Origin: Echinarachnius parma
Lineage: Eukaryota > Echinodermata > Echinoidea > Clypeasteroida > Echinarachniidae
NCBI GenBank assembly: GCA_037951105.1
Contig: JBAMJV010008266.1
Location: forward strand, 46,634 to 110,633
Reading direction: 5' to 3'
Length of the DNA stretch: 64,000 nucleotides
Shown here in pieces: positions 30,301-33,178 of the stretch (its first letter is position 1; each line of letters begins with the position of its first letter). The notes under the pieces are model-generated. The model saw only the letters and a program-made list of their open reading frames with translations, was not told where the DNA came from and ran no database searches. Position numbers and translations under genes: made by a program.

Positions 30301-32844
30301 TCCAAACAGGGTCCTGTTTCATAAAACACTTTTTAACTATTTAAAACAAACTTTTTTAACTATTTGGCCAACAGCCAATCAGCATAGAGCATTACAGCTG
30401 TTTCCATGTTAGTTACAATAATTGAACACTTACAACAATTGCAACAGTTTCATGAAATGGGCTACAGTTCTTTTTAGAACTATAACATGGTGTTTAATAC
30501 TAGATGAATTTATTAATACAGTCTAATAAATCATGTATCTTTATCCCTTGTCAATTCCAGGTGACTGAAGATGACGTAGTCTCAGAAACCAGTCGCTTGA
30601 ACCTTTTCCAGTCCCTACTATCACGTAGTAAGTCTATGGCACAGCTTTTGAACCTCACCCAACTCCTCAAACAGTGGCCTGAATTTGAGGCTACTCAGAG
30701 GTAAGCATTTATGATCTGTACAATTATTTATAATAAAGAAAAGTTTAAAACAAATATATTAACTTGTATTAATGTCAAGGACATGATCAGCTATAGTTTG
30801 ACTTTGATCTATTATTTTATATTAAATTATATAATATTTCTCTGATCATGAATATACTTGGGATGGCGTCTGTGGATAGTTTGTTGGTATCTTGATCATT
30901 ATTGAAAGTATTAATGTGATTGTATATTGTCATCACTATTGTCACTATCCTGAACATTATGAAGAGGTGTTCTGGTCTAGCGGTTAGAGCTCTGCTCTTG
31001 GCATAAATCATCCCGGATTCAAAACCTTGGTTGCGTCTCTCGGAGGATTGGAAATAGAGGGCGGTCCCAGATGTAAATAATCATTATTATCTCGCTCATG
31101 CGAGATAGTGCAGTTGGAGCCGCCCGAAGAGTATAAAACACGATTGCTTACATTAGATTATATCACTTGACAAAGTGTTGCAGCGGCGCACGAAACGTCG
31201 TGATCTTTTAGATTCCTTGTTGACCATACATTGCGAGACAAACGAATATCACTAGCGATATTATTTTCGATACTATATCCGCAATGAGTAATATATTTAC
31301 CATTAATCATTATTAAATTGAACAAGCATGAACAAAAAAAAACTAACCAAGAGAGTAATAGTAGTATAAAACAATATTGTTTTAATTTGTATGGCTAAAG
31401 AATGCAATTCTCTTGTACTATAATTTGCAGTGCACCAGAGGATGACCTTTGGGTGAGGACGTTAACCTCCATGGTGGGTCACGCAGAGTTCAAAGGTCAG
31501 ATGGCGGCTGACCTGGTCAGAGAGCAGCAGGAGACTCGGCCACTCTCTACTCAGGTACTTACACTTACAATATCATTGTAAGGTTCTTCTAAGTGATGTG
31601 TGGTAGTTTCATAAAAAAGAATGCGTTTACCTTGTGAAAAAGAGAAAATTTATGTCAGATTTCACCCCTTTAATACTGCCCATTGATTTGAATTACAATT
31701 GATTTATTAAATTTGCTCCTCAGTAAATGTTGCACAGAAAACTATGTGTAGCTTAGTCCGTTTGTTTGTAATATTATTGTTCTGACCCCTTGGCTTTTCT
31801 ATCCAGTGTGTGTCTGTAGTTCACAAGAAGCTCGTCGAGGCAGGATTCCGTCTGGCTGCCGTGAAGGTTGTCTTGATCACCCAGCAGTCTGATCTCTACT
31901 CAACCATGCTGGAACTCATGAAGAGCCAAACGGAGGTACGTAGTAAAAAAACTCTAAAATGTTAATTGCTATTTGCCAAACAATGCAAATGTGTATTGTG
32001 TAGATCAGTGGAGTAGCTGCAGGGAGAGGAGGGTCAAAATAATTGGACAAAAACGAGGTAACAATTCTGAAAATAGAGATACATATAGTGTGCCACCTCA
32101 TTATTCACATGCCCTCCTCCCCCACACACATAAACACACACGCTATCAGTTCGACCATGCTACGCCACTGACGTCGTTCATCATCGTCTGATGAAGCATG
32201 TGTGGAAGTAGAGAGGGTTTAGTGACAAAAGATATTCTTCTTTTATATTAGGAGTAATTCACCCAGTCAATTGCAATATTCTATCACACGATAAACCTGC
32301 AACTTTTCAACTCCCGATCTTTCGCAAAGAGAAATCGTTGACACATCTCTGGCCCGCTATCTCCACTCTTCCTCCTCACAATCTTGAAGTCAATATTTTC
32401 TTGTGTCATTTTCCAGCTCTTACGACGATAAACACTTACAATTATTCATCTCCCAAGGTCCCAAGAAGTCATCAACACCCGTACTACCCTCCTCTGGCAT
32501 ACTATCACCTCGCTTCTTTTTCCTGAAATTTTTAACTGAATTATTATTTTCTTGTTGTAACTTTCCAGATCTCTGACGATTCTTGCGATGAAGAGCTCCT
32601 GCAACTATTCATCTCCCGATCTTTCGCGAGAGAAATCGTCGACACCCCTTACTACCCTCCTCTTGCCCACCATCTCCTCTCATCCTGCGAGGGGCCGGAA
32701 GTGGAGACAGTTGCTAGGCAACTGAGAGATGCTGGGCGCGAGGCGGAGGCATCGTCCCTGTTGCTACAGCAACGGGCAAGCCATCCCATCCTGGGGACCC
32801 TTGACACGGCGCTGGCGGCCATGAGGTGGTGGCTGAAGAAGTAG
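274..32844 (+). CDS. NBAS: NBAS (Sec39-domain ER tether subunit), 3' 40 exons; 5' part outside window
   Basis: Forty exons with AG/GT borders join in frame (5209 nt, one leading base of a split codon, 1735 codons, TAG at 32842-32844). The product aligns along its whole length with the C-terminal three quarters of vertebrate NBAS (human about 2371 residues). Examples are FTYHGKDLLPHW and NFPETTPPSEY in exon 3, LVLSAAKEYFNSS in exon 13, LALAYLLALP in exon 23, and MTHLEFLFSESG in exon 27. In the family, NBAS binds RINT1 and ZW10 at the ER to tether COPI vesicles and act with syntaxin-18 SNAREs; a role in nonsense-mediated decay has also been reported. The Sec39 domain lies roughly in exons 3-18 (in-window residues about 60-690), followed by a long helical C-terminal region. 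No signal peptide or membrane segment is seen in this part. The N-terminal beta-propeller region and the promoter are upstream of the window. Introns carry many MITEs and decayed copies of neighbouring exons. Confidence 0.96.
706..810 (+). CDS. NBAS: NBAS exon w2
   Basis: 35 codons, phase 0 at both ends; acceptor tttaaag, donor AGG|gtgagt. Product begins QILGGGESALRSYNDKDF. Confidence 0.93.
985..1258 (-). mobile_element. tRNA-derived SINE
   Basis: Read on the minus strand it begins with a tRNA-like head: box A-like TGGCTTAGTGGTTAGAG and box B GGTTCGAACCC. The body is shared with 25108-25275 and 43678-43958. It is not a functional tRNA because no cloverleaf closes. Confidence 0.75.
1832..1968 (+). 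CDS. NBAS: NBAS exon w3 (start of Sec39 region)
   Basis: Acceptor tttgcag, donor AG|gtaata. Encodes the strongly conserved FTYHGKDLLPHW and NFPETTPPSEY blocks, among the clearest NBAS signatures in the window. Confidence 0.96.
2506..2661 (+). CDS. NBAS: NBAS exon w4
   Basis: Acceptor atgtag, donor TTTAG|gtacac. Encodes a His/Asp/Trp-rich stretch ending EEHRDLLRFR. The vertebrate counterpart has the same DWCE core and ends ELLRFR. Confidence 0.93.
2714..2918. mobile_element. MITE with palindromic termini
   Basis: Ends ACATGTGATGACA and TGTCATCATGT are inverted repeats. Just inside each end lies the same perfect 16-bp palindrome GGTACCCCGGGGTACC. Confidence 0.65.
3305..3383 (+). CDS. NBAS: NBAS exon w5
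   Basis: Acceptor ttcatag, donor CAG|gtgagg. Product CEHLTKDLLTDWVIHRAM and onward; the preceding Arg codon is split across the intron. Confidence 0.92.
3563..3898. mobile_element. TTAA-type MITE family A, 5'-degraded copy
   Basis: Shares CTAGTAACATTGTC at the left and GTTACTAGATCCCCTTAA at the right with copies near 6876, 12537, 21224, 26221 and 58223. Confidence 0.75.
3926..3976 (+). CDS. NBAS: NBAS exon w6
   Basis: A 17-codon micro-exon, VDNALELLRLAMERNVQ, with acceptor tttcag and donor CAG|gtaagg. The vertebrate equivalent reads VDCALSLIRLGMERN. A TTAA-type MITE ends only about 28 bp upstream of its 5' splice border. Confidence 0.92.
4527..4661 (+). CDS. NBAS: NBAS exon w7
   Basis: 45 codons, phase 0; acceptor tttggcag, donor AAG|gtaata. 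Product includes LLTLEVLSYECQ and LTLTSLKKL, aligning with the NBAS VTLETLVYEA..VTLTLKEL segment. Confidence 0.94.
4772..4955. mobile_element. TA-flanked MITE family B, copy 1
   Basis: Termini TACCGTATTTG and CAAATACGGTA; inverted repeats run about 30 bp into GTATTAACCGCACC-like sequence around an A/T-run centre. Confidence 0.8.
5155..5356. mobile_element. TA-flanked MITE family C
   Basis: TACTGTAAACG at the left and CGTTTACAGTA at the right are exact inverted repeats around a CpG-rich body (repeated TTCGCG and CGCGAA). Confidence 0.75.
5357..6108. other. NBAS intron interior, no feature seen
   Basis: AT-rich intron sequence. No open frame, RNA gene or recognised repeat could be supported. 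Confidence 0.5.
6109..6234 (+). CDS. NBAS: NBAS exon w8
   Basis: 42 codons; acceptor ccttag, donor AAG|gttaag. Encodes SSSEMYVKDVKRWAIPFMQR and onward, matching the NBAS SEDKYV..W.VPFLHR block. Confidence 0.94.
6573..6620 (+). CDS. NBAS: NBAS exon w9
   Basis: 16-codon exon EDLSKCLLVFESCKPG; acceptor after a long T tract (tttccag), donor GGG|gtgagt. Confidence 0.88.
6876..7205. mobile_element. TTAA-type MITE family A, right end eroded
   Basis: Starts TTAAAGGGATCTAGTAACA. The body matches family A through TATCAGATCACA and CCATTCATAACTTTTT, but the right terminus has diverged. Confidence 0.75.
7266..7416. mobile_element. TA-flanked MITE family D next to exon w10
   Basis: TACAGTCAAAC and GTCTGACTGTA lie at the ends, with inverted GTGGCCACC and GGTGGTCAC inside, giving an imperfect inverted repeat of about 28 bp. 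TA flanks suggest a Tc1/mariner-type origin. Related pieces lie near 21128 and 53100-53225. Confidence 0.75.
7449..7582 (+). CDS. NBAS: NBAS exon w10
   Basis: Acceptor atcccacag, donor GG|gtaaga. Encodes ALQCAYANEKEDQFQVAQNI, the helical segment equivalent to ALECIYTCERNDQL in vertebrates. A TA-flanked MITE ends 32 bp before this exon. Confidence 0.94.
8234..8419 (+). CDS. NBAS: NBAS exon w11
   Basis: Acceptor catgcag, donor AG|gtacat. Product runs from VVTEDLSALYHDIELL to AAAKLMVRLSRQAVRR; the KLMVRL-R core is shared with vertebrate NBAS. Confidence 0.94.
8720..8822 (+). CDS. NBAS: NBAS exon w12
   Basis: Acceptor catcttag, donor GAG|gtaaga. Product WNKLGKDMLELQKIVYSCL matches the NBAS W..LL.DML..Q..VY.CL pattern. 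The apparent longer reading frame past 8822 is intron read-through. Confidence 0.94.
9312..9336. repeat. (CTT)n microsatellite
   Basis: About eight CTT units just upstream of the decayed exon w13 copies. Confidence 0.9.
9398..9532 (+). pseudogene. Decayed copies of NBAS exon w13
   Basis: 9398-9481 resembles the middle of exon w13 (TGGGGCCAGTTGATCAAGTC against CGGGGCCAAGTTGACCAAGT). 9482-9532 resembles its start, including the AG before ATATTT (AGATATTTCCAGAGAGTC against AGATATTTACAGAGAGCC). Frame breaks and a changed order show it is not coding. Confidence 0.75.
9582..9808 (+). CDS. NBAS: NBAS exon w13
   Basis: 75 codons plus 2 nt; acceptor acttgtag, donor AG|gtttgt (a weak donor). Encodes IFTESLLGSGSIVNIRLAGA and later SIDLVLSAAKEYFNSS, near-identical to vertebrate NBAS. 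Decayed copies of parts of this exon lie on both sides (9398-9532, 9949-9991). Confidence 0.95.
9949..9991 (+). pseudogene. Decayed copy of NBAS exon w13 3' end and donor region
   Basis: ATGGATTCAACTATGGAACT followed by TGCAAGGGTTATATGTTTG mirrors the exon end ATGGATTCTACCATGGAACT..GCAAGGTTTGTCTGTTTG. The gt donor has become gg. A fainter remnant (ATGGACTCAAC) is near 10143. Confidence 0.7.
10208..10320 (+). CDS. NBAS: NBAS exon w14
   Basis: Acceptor tctccag, donor CAAG|gtatga. Product CLTLIDDCPGRIQEELDLIA aligns with the NBAS ITD.P..IQEELDLIQ block. Confidence 0.94.
10340..10425. repeat. SINE tail fragment with (ATT)n
   Basis: AAGTGCTATGATCCCCAGGG, then CGCTATATAAATACACCG and an ATT run, a tail type seen many times in the window. 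Confidence 0.6.
10794..10873 (+). CDS. NBAS: NBAS exon w15
   Basis: Acceptor gtttccag, donor AAG|gtatgt. Product RLSEERLDLVDKVIKSSK and onward; the joined sequence LPLQVRLSEERL matches LPLQVRL in vertebrate NBAS. Confidence 0.93.
11354..11449 (+). CDS. NBAS: NBAS exon w16
   Basis: 32 codons, phase 0; acceptor tgtacag, donor CAG|gtaaga. Product LLGLAKLLRVCGNDDKEREG, matching LLGLAELLRVAG of vertebrates. Confidence 0.95.
11695..11770 (+). pseudogene. Decayed copy of NBAS exon w17
   Basis: Begins after an AG (tttctaag) and carries GGCTCTATCAGTAATTAAAA and GACTTGGGAAGTGTGC, matching GCTCTATCAGTCAGTAAACA and GCCTGGGAAGTTTGC in exon w17. Contains a TGA and small deletions. Confidence 0.75.
11879..12000 (+). 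CDS. NBAS: NBAS exon w17
   Basis: Acceptor gttgcag, donor AG|gttagc. Product ASDFRTALSVSKQLVKAGYG and then PAWEVCRDLAL. A decayed copy sits about 185 bp upstream (11695-11770). Confidence 0.93.
12166..12381. mobile_element. MITE family E, copy 1
   Basis: ATAGCGTACCGAAGTAGTGA at the left and CACACTTCGGTACTCTAT at the right are inverted repeats. The body is shared with 26805-26997. Confidence 0.75.
12537..13079. mobile_element. TTAA-type MITE family A interrupted by a nested element
   Basis: Left TTAAAGGGACTTAGTAACA, right GTTACTAGATCCCTTTAA. The body is split by a TTAA-bounded insert at 12620-12785. Confidence 0.8.
12620..12785. mobile_element. Nested TTAA-bounded insert
   Basis: Starts TTAAAGGGCATCAAGCG and ends CTACCTTTAA. 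The surrounding family A sequence resumes after it, so it inserted into an existing copy. Its inner part is CpG- and GCGC-rich. Confidence 0.6.
13369..13456 (+). CDS. NBAS: NBAS exon w18
   Basis: Acceptor tacccag, donor CAG|gtaaaa. Product RELLAFAASYCDCDALVSIL matches the NBAS RQELMAFAL..C block near the end of the Sec39 region. Confidence 0.92.
13853..13978 (+). CDS. NBAS: NBAS exon w19 (acidic linker)
   Basis: 42 codons, phase 0; acceptor cttcacag, donor GAG|gttagt. Starts ILYSKLPIDAEMKKDQGEDD and continues as a very acidic, probably disordered linker (EEPPTEEADMEDEGIE). The vertebrate equivalent (ILYQRVNF...) is also low-complexity. Confidence 0.9.
14548..14821 (+). CDS. NBAS: NBAS exon w20 with internal 22-residue repeats
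   Basis: Acceptor ttaacag, donor GCAG|gtttgt. Contains two consecutive 66-bp units (14611-14676, 14677-14742), each encoding a 22-residue Ala/Thr/Gly-rich unit that begins (I/V)LASTGAATSAV. The conserved VLASVSDAQWW and FLRPL follow. Vertebrates have a shorter Thr-rich tract at the same place (TTTTTKAVLQAVSDGQWW), so the stretch has expanded here. The repeats make the opposite strand open too, but that is not a gene. Confidence 0.93.
14944..15030. repeat. (GATGAC)/(GAC)n microsatellite
   Basis: Runs of GATGAT and GACGAC in the intron after exon w20. Confidence 0.9.
15285..15412 (+). repeat. Duplicate of NBAS exon w20 3' end with its intron start
   Basis: Near-identical to 14788-14905, about 503 bp upstream: TTCTTCGTCCCCTGGGAGGG, then the gtttgt donor and about 90 bp of intron. 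It carries the exon end but no acceptor or upstream coding sequence. Confidence 0.88.
15460..15569 (+). CDS. NBAS: NBAS exon w21
   Basis: Acceptor aatgacag, donor AAG|gtatgg. Product ends ERRVCPAFNESCYREPAISK, matching the NBAS GCHPFYES.I.NP segment. Confidence 0.9.
16023..16161 (+). CDS. NBAS: NBAS exon w22
   Basis: Acceptor tttgacag, donor CATG|gtatac. Begins DDPTYGHYQWSESETSHRSL, equivalent to YDTYQHVPVES.AEVLLR in vertebrates. Confidence 0.91.
16506..16582 (+). CDS. NBAS: NBAS exon w23
   Basis: Acceptor tctcag, donor AAT|gtgagt. Product VLLQLAIDALRSDVNLALAY then LLALPN, essentially identical in pattern to vertebrate NBAS. Confidence 0.95.
17119..17283 (+). CDS. NBAS: NBAS exon w24
   Basis: 55 codons, phase 0; acceptor tcaatag, donor AAG|gtggct. 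Product ADQCFEKIPHSALSLQLASY, matching ANRCFEKQSPSALSLQLAAY. The donor gtggct departs from the gtaag/gtgag used by most other exons. Confidence 0.95.
17747..17882 (+). CDS. NBAS: NBAS exon w25
   Basis: Acceptor tggaag, with a poor pyrimidine tract; donor AGAG|gtgaga. Encodes VLKQSEGKKAKSWSDQTRAL through LMQAQSLQALGRG. A partial copy that keeps the same entry and exit phases lies at 17979-18042. Confidence 0.92.
17979..18042 (+). CDS. Phase-preserving partial duplicate of NBAS exon w25 (candidate alternative mini-exon)
   Basis: After a possible acceptor (gtcatcag) comes a 64-nt open segment encoding KHYDELLTDLMQAQSLQALG and then R plus one base. It differs from the end of exon w25 by a few substitutions (one Ala to Thr) and has the same AGAG|gtgaga donor. 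It enters in phase 0 and exits in phase 1, exactly like exon w25, so it could replace exon w25 but not be added to it. It lacks the first 24 codons of exon w25. It may equally be an unused fossil; RNA would decide. Confidence 0.45.
18835..18901 (+). CDS. NBAS: NBAS exon w26
   Basis: Acceptor tatccag, donor AT|gtgagt. Product VDVVRFTRDNEYKQETILGL matches VDVQRFTADDQYKRETILGL of vertebrates. Confidence 0.95.
19448..19558 (+). CDS. NBAS: NBAS exon w27
   Basis: Acceptor ctggcag, donor GG|gtgagt. Product VYNLSVSLAQRYHLPMWEVL then MTHLEFLFSESG, one of the most conserved NBAS blocks. Confidence 0.96.
19677..19897. mobile_element. Near-perfect foldback element F, copy 1
   Basis: Starts GGCCCGTATTCACAAAGGAG and ends CTCCTTTGTGAATACGGGCC. 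The arms are about 90 bp and complementary throughout, around a loop of about 35 bp. Copy 2 is at 33916-34137. Confidence 0.9.
20010..20257 (+). CDS. NBAS: NBAS exon w28
   Basis: Acceptor taacag, donor A|gtgagt. Product includes VYPFIEGADHSRLIYYFTLL and PDMHVKLLRKIKAAAS, matching YPTIGGFDHERLQYYFTLLE and ETHIRLLKKFK. Three progressively weaker copies of its 3' end follow in the intron (20315-20410, 20513-20590, 20668-20718). Confidence 0.95.
20315..20410 (+). pseudogene. Second copy of NBAS exon w28 3' end
   Basis: Repeats GTCAAAGGTCAGAGATTGAC through CTTCTGCGGAAAATCAAGGC and the A|gtgagt donor, with an open frame. There is no pyrimidine-rich acceptor in front. About 154 bp downstream of the original. 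Confidence 0.85.
20513..20590 (+). pseudogene. Third, more decayed copy of NBAS exon w28 3' end
   Basis: Shares GCATGTCAAGCTTCTGCGGA with exon w28; the donor is gone and the frame is broken. Confidence 0.8.
20668..20718 (+). pseudogene. Fourth, shortest remnant of NBAS exon w28
   Basis: Contains TTCAAAGGTCAGAGGAAACT then CAAAGCCACTGCATC, an internally deleted relative of GTCAAAGGTCAGAGG...AAAGCAGCTGCATC. Confidence 0.65.
20840..20958 (+). CDS. NBAS: NBAS exon w29
   Basis: Acceptor tcttcag, donor AAG|gtaagt. Product LDYKRLMDGVSDPIDVISPS then LAKLAQKIPTK. Its 3' end plus donor region is repeated, decayed, at about 21028-21105. Confidence 0.94.
21028..21105 (+). repeat. Decayed duplicate of NBAS exon w29 end plus intron start
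   Basis: AATACTAACAAAGTTAAA and GAAGAAATACTTTG repeat the 20947-21015 segment (GATACCAACAAAGGTAAG .. GAAGAAATACTTTG). Confidence 0.65.
21224..21552. mobile_element. TTAA-type MITE family A, opposite orientation
   Basis: TTAAATGGATCTAGTAACTT and TTGACATGTGCAAAAAGT open it. Further family A segments follow in reverse, ending ACAATGCTACTAGATTCCTT. Confidence 0.75.
21587..21685 (+). CDS. NBAS: NBAS exon w30
   Basis: 33 codons, phase 0; acceptor ttcacag, donor TCT|gtaagt. Product NGGTLSPSQVFLAFVVKMFW, equivalent to LSPSSLYTIWLQKLFW. Confidence 0.93.
22122..22291 (+). pseudogene. First copy of triplicated NBAS exon w31 (no donor)
   Basis: 170-bp unit with intact acceptor tgttgtag and an open frame starting ADWQRRYETCGEFFNRLTLT. 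It lacks the segment matching ATCCACCGGATA, and the donor position reads AAGAAATTAAATTG instead of gtaagt. Its trailing intron is shared with the next copy. Confidence 0.88.
22292..22464 (+). pseudogene. Second copy of triplicated NBAS exon w31 (no donor)
   Basis: 173-bp unit, acceptor cgctgtag. Has the same internal deletion and lost donor as the first copy, so those changes came before the last duplication step. Confidence 0.88.
22465..22578 (+). CDS. NBAS: NBAS exon w31 (third, functional copy of a triplicated exon)
   Basis: 38 codons, phase 0; acceptor gctatag, donor AAA|gtaagt. Product ADWQHRYEACGEFFNRLTLN then DFLDLIHRIVFC. Only this copy keeps the ATCCACCGGATA segment and a donor. Two copies immediately upstream (from 22122 and 22292) keep the acceptor but not the donor. 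Confidence 0.94.
22619..22815. repeat. Interspersed repeat G, copy 1
   Basis: Starts TTAAAGGGCTAGTACAG. Shares AGTTATAACTCCACCATGC and the following 80 bp with 54438-54640. Confidence 0.65.
23466..23663 (+). CDS. NBAS: NBAS exon w32
   Basis: 66 codons, phase 0; acceptor tttttag, donor GAG|gtaaat. Product LPLDCRQNLVARALKYTKQH and a Glu/Gln-rich helical stretch. Confidence 0.93.
23683..23815 (+). mobile_element. SINE-like fragment
   Basis: Carries a box B-like TGGGTTTGAACCCTGACTGG and a trailing GGTACCTTGACTTTAAAA resembling the other SINEs of the window. Inserted directly at the donor side of exon w32. Confidence 0.5.
24110..24410. mobile_element. Inverted-repeat element H with G-run core
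   Basis: GGGCGTCAACAG at the left and CTGTTGACGCCC at the right are exact inverted repeats. Inside lie repeated AAGTGGGGGGGACA and its complement. A partial copy is at 37272-37375. Confidence 0.75.
24719..24797 (+). pseudogene. Decayed copy of NBAS exon w33 5' half
   Basis: CAAATTCCATGAAATTCTAT and GACCACTATGACCTGTATGG parallel CAAATTCCACAAAGTTCTAC and GATCACTACGACCTGTCCAG. It even follows the same tcaattcag acceptor context. It ends in an in-frame TGA. Confidence 0.85.
24883..25082 (+). CDS. NBAS: NBAS exon w33
   Basis: Acceptor caattcag, donor AA|gtaagt. Product FYDHYDLSSGNVEAIKTVFV, equivalent to YSHLYDLS in vertebrates. A stop-bearing decayed copy of its 5' half is at 24719-24797. Confidence 0.93.
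25108..25275 (-). mobile_element. tRNA-derived SINE, head truncated
   Basis: Matches the 985-1258 SINE body (GGCACATAAGGCGGCGCC, TTCCCTTCTCCATTCTATAA) and stops inside the box B region (TCTGGGTTCGAGCC). Confidence 0.75.
25276..25510. mobile_element. Second SINE-like family, copy 1
   Basis: Shares AGGGAGTATTCCAGCCAG, AAAGTGCAC and TTTCCACTC with 27708-27935. Contains TAGCGCTT near its start. Inserted directly against the preceding SINE. Confidence 0.65.
26221..26356. mobile_element. TTAA-type MITE family A, 3' part only
   Basis: Family A body from GGCCATATAATATCC to the terminus GTTACTAGATCCCTTTAA. Confidence 0.75.
26389..26484 (+). CDS. NBAS: NBAS exon w34
   Basis: Acceptor tatccag, donor GG|gtgagt. 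Product NEDQIEVVCLKGTPMEYLKA and onward. A TTAA-type MITE end lies about 30 bp upstream. Confidence 0.9.
26805..26997. mobile_element. MITE family E, copy 2
   Basis: GAGCACCAAAGTGATGACTT at the left and CACACTTTGGTACTCGG at the right. The middle (TAAACTACTTGTCCTTTG, TGCTTGCCTGACATTGT) matches copy 1 at 12166. Confidence 0.75.
27206..27314 (+). CDS. NBAS: NBAS exon w35
   Basis: Acceptor tgtgcag, donor GAG|gtacag. Product LDELRPFCSDVSVAVQPRVE, matching LEWLRPFCADDAWPVRPRI. Confidence 0.94.
27581..27667 (+). CDS. NBAS: NBAS exon w36
   Basis: 29 codons, phase 0; acceptor ctgaccag after a tripled tttcaactt pyrimidine tract, donor CAG|gtaggt. Product FPLSDEDTQLLLFYRTQAIV matches FHLTEEDSKLLVFFRTEAIL. 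Confidence 0.95.
27708..27935. mobile_element. Second SINE-like family, copy 2
   Basis: AATAATGATAATAATACATG then TATAGCGCC. Shares GGGGAGTATTCCAGCCAG with copy 1 at 25276. Confidence 0.65.
28196..28293. other. Hairpin enclosing a tRNA 3'-half-like loop
   Basis: Arms TTGAAAATGAGCAAAG..AATAGGCTTCGCC and GGCGAAGCCTATT..CTTTGCTCATTTTCAA are complementary over about 31 bp. The loop, read on the minus strand, has CGGGTTTGATTCCCG, like a tRNA T-arm. Confidence 0.7.
28477..28639. mobile_element. TA-flanked MITE family B, copy 2
   Basis: Same TACCGTATTTG head and ACCGACAAATACGGT end as 4772-4955. It abuts the pearl-like element that starts five bases later. Confidence 0.8.
28645..30232. mobile_element. 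Pearl/Tsp-like (Helentron-type, non-autonomous) element with 151-bp tandem repeats
   Basis: Left end TTTTTTATGCCTCCG, then a TGCCTCCG..CGGAGGCA hairpin and a GTCC/GTAC microsatellite. Eight tandem units follow (starting 28761, 28912, 29063, 29214, 29365, 29516, 29667, 29818). The right end has the 20-bp palindrome TTCGACTGCGCGCAGTCGAA, then GATCCATCTAG and a T run. A subterminal hairpin before CTAG|T is how Helitron-class 3' ends look. Central arrays of about 150-160 bp with a microsatellite are known for bivalve pearl and sea-urchin Tsp elements. A second copy is at 44100-45016. No protein is encoded. Confidence 0.75.
28761..29968. repeat. Tandem array of eight 151-bp units with a duplicated 3-unit block
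   Basis: Spacing between successive GATCGCGTTATCTCAAGAA starts is 151 bp throughout. Marker variants (AACAGATTG or AACGGATTG, CTTGGGG or CTTAGGG, GGTAATG or GGTCATG, CACAGAGC or CACATAGC) show that units 2-3-4 equal units 5-6-7, a 453-bp higher-order repeat. Most units contain three AGGTCA half-sites spaced by one base; unit 8 is diverged. Confidence 0.92.
30561..30700 (+). CDS. NBAS: NBAS exon w37
   Basis: Acceptor aattccag, donor AG|gtaagc. Product VTEDDVVSETSRLNLFQSLL then LLKQWPEFEATQR. The intron before it carries the 1.6-kb pearl-like element. Confidence 0.93.
30961..31085 (+). mobile_element. tRNA-derived SINE head
   Basis: Box A-like TGGTCTAGCGGTTAGAGC and box B-like GGATTCAAAACC; the body runs into an ATT-rich tail. 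Not a functional tRNA. Confidence 0.55.
31090..31300. other. Unclassified GC-richer stretch in NBAS intron
   Basis: Contains GCGGCGCACGAAACGTCGTG, a type of sequence often found at ends of retroelements. No coding frame supports a named family. Confidence 0.25.
31431..31554 (+). CDS. NBAS: NBAS exon w38
   Basis: Acceptor atttgcag, donor CAG|gtactt. Product DDLWVRTLTSMVGHAEFKGQ, equivalent to NNPWVRLATVML. Confidence 0.92.
31807..31935 (+). CDS. NBAS: NBAS exon w39
   Basis: 43 codons, phase 0; acceptor tatccag, donor GAG|gtacgt. Product VHKKLVEAGFRLAAVKVVLI and onward, weaker conservation than neighbouring exons. Confidence 0.91.
32004..32173. mobile_element. Inverted-repeat element K (CAGTGG..GTAGC type)
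   Basis: ATCAGTGGAGTAGC at the left and GCTACGCCACTGAC at the right are imperfect inverted repeats, with G-rich and C-rich inner flanks. Similar ends occur at 38682-38957, 40669-40717 and 56570. Confidence 0.6.
32286..32373 (+). pseudogene. Decayed copy of NBAS exon w40 5' part (copy a)
   Basis: TCCCGATCTTTCGCAAAGAG and AAATCGTTGACACATC match CCCGATCTTTCGCGAGAG and AAATCGTCGACACCCC, with an insertion that breaks frame. Confidence 0.82.
32407..32520 (+). pseudogene. Decayed copy of NBAS exon w40 5' part with acceptor (copy b)
   Basis: Begins cattttccag, then ATTATTCATCTCCC and GTACTACCCTCCTCTGGC, matching CTATTCATCTCCC and TTACTACCCTCCTCTTGC. Ends with tcctgaaa, and no donor is visible. Confidence 0.8.
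32569..32844 (+). CDS. NBAS: NBAS exon w40 (terminal coding exon with stop)
   Basis: Acceptor ctttccag; 91 codons then TAG at 32842-32844. Product includes EIVDTPYYPPLAHHLLSSC, REAEASSLLLQQR and the C-terminus ALAAMRWWLKK, matching RIVDHLLASL, HEAEAGSLLLA and the Trp-containing NBAS tail. Two decayed copies of its 5' part lie just upstream. Confidence 0.95.
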   Translation: MSDDSCDEELLQLFISRSFAREIVDTPYYPPLAHHLLSSCEGPEVETVARQLRDAGREAEASSLLLQQRASHPILGTLDTALAAMRWWLKK

Positions 32845-33150
32845 GGAACTTTGATTGGAGGGATGATGGAGTTAAGACCAAAACAATTGATAAGCTAGTC
32901 TAGGATTGGCCTAATATGAAGACAGAGACTTGTGATGTGTTACATTTCAAGGGTAGCTAAAGGAACAGGACCAAATGATGGAGCTGCTTTGATGTAGCTA
33001 ATGTCTTAGATGTCGATGGGACCTTCTCAGCACAAAGATAGAGAGAGATTTGACAATATTGTTCAACTAGTACCAAGACAGTGTAAAAAGAACTGCCATT
33101 ATCATTGTTTAACGCTCTATATGATTAATAAAATCGAACGCAAAACGGTA
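32845..33150 (+). other. NBAS: NBAS 3' UTR (approximate)
   Basis: Non-coding sequence from the stop codon to just past the only AATAAA seen nearby. The end is inferred from the signal and not known exactly. Confidence 0.6.
33127..33132 (+). promoter_or_regulatory. Candidate polyadenylation signal AATAAA for NBAS
   Basis: Canonical AATAAA about 285 bp after the stop. A hAT-like MITE begins about 45 bp downstream, near where cleavage would occur. Confidence 0.6.
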
Positions 33151-33178
33151 TGTAGCAAATTATTTGTTCGTATTTAAG

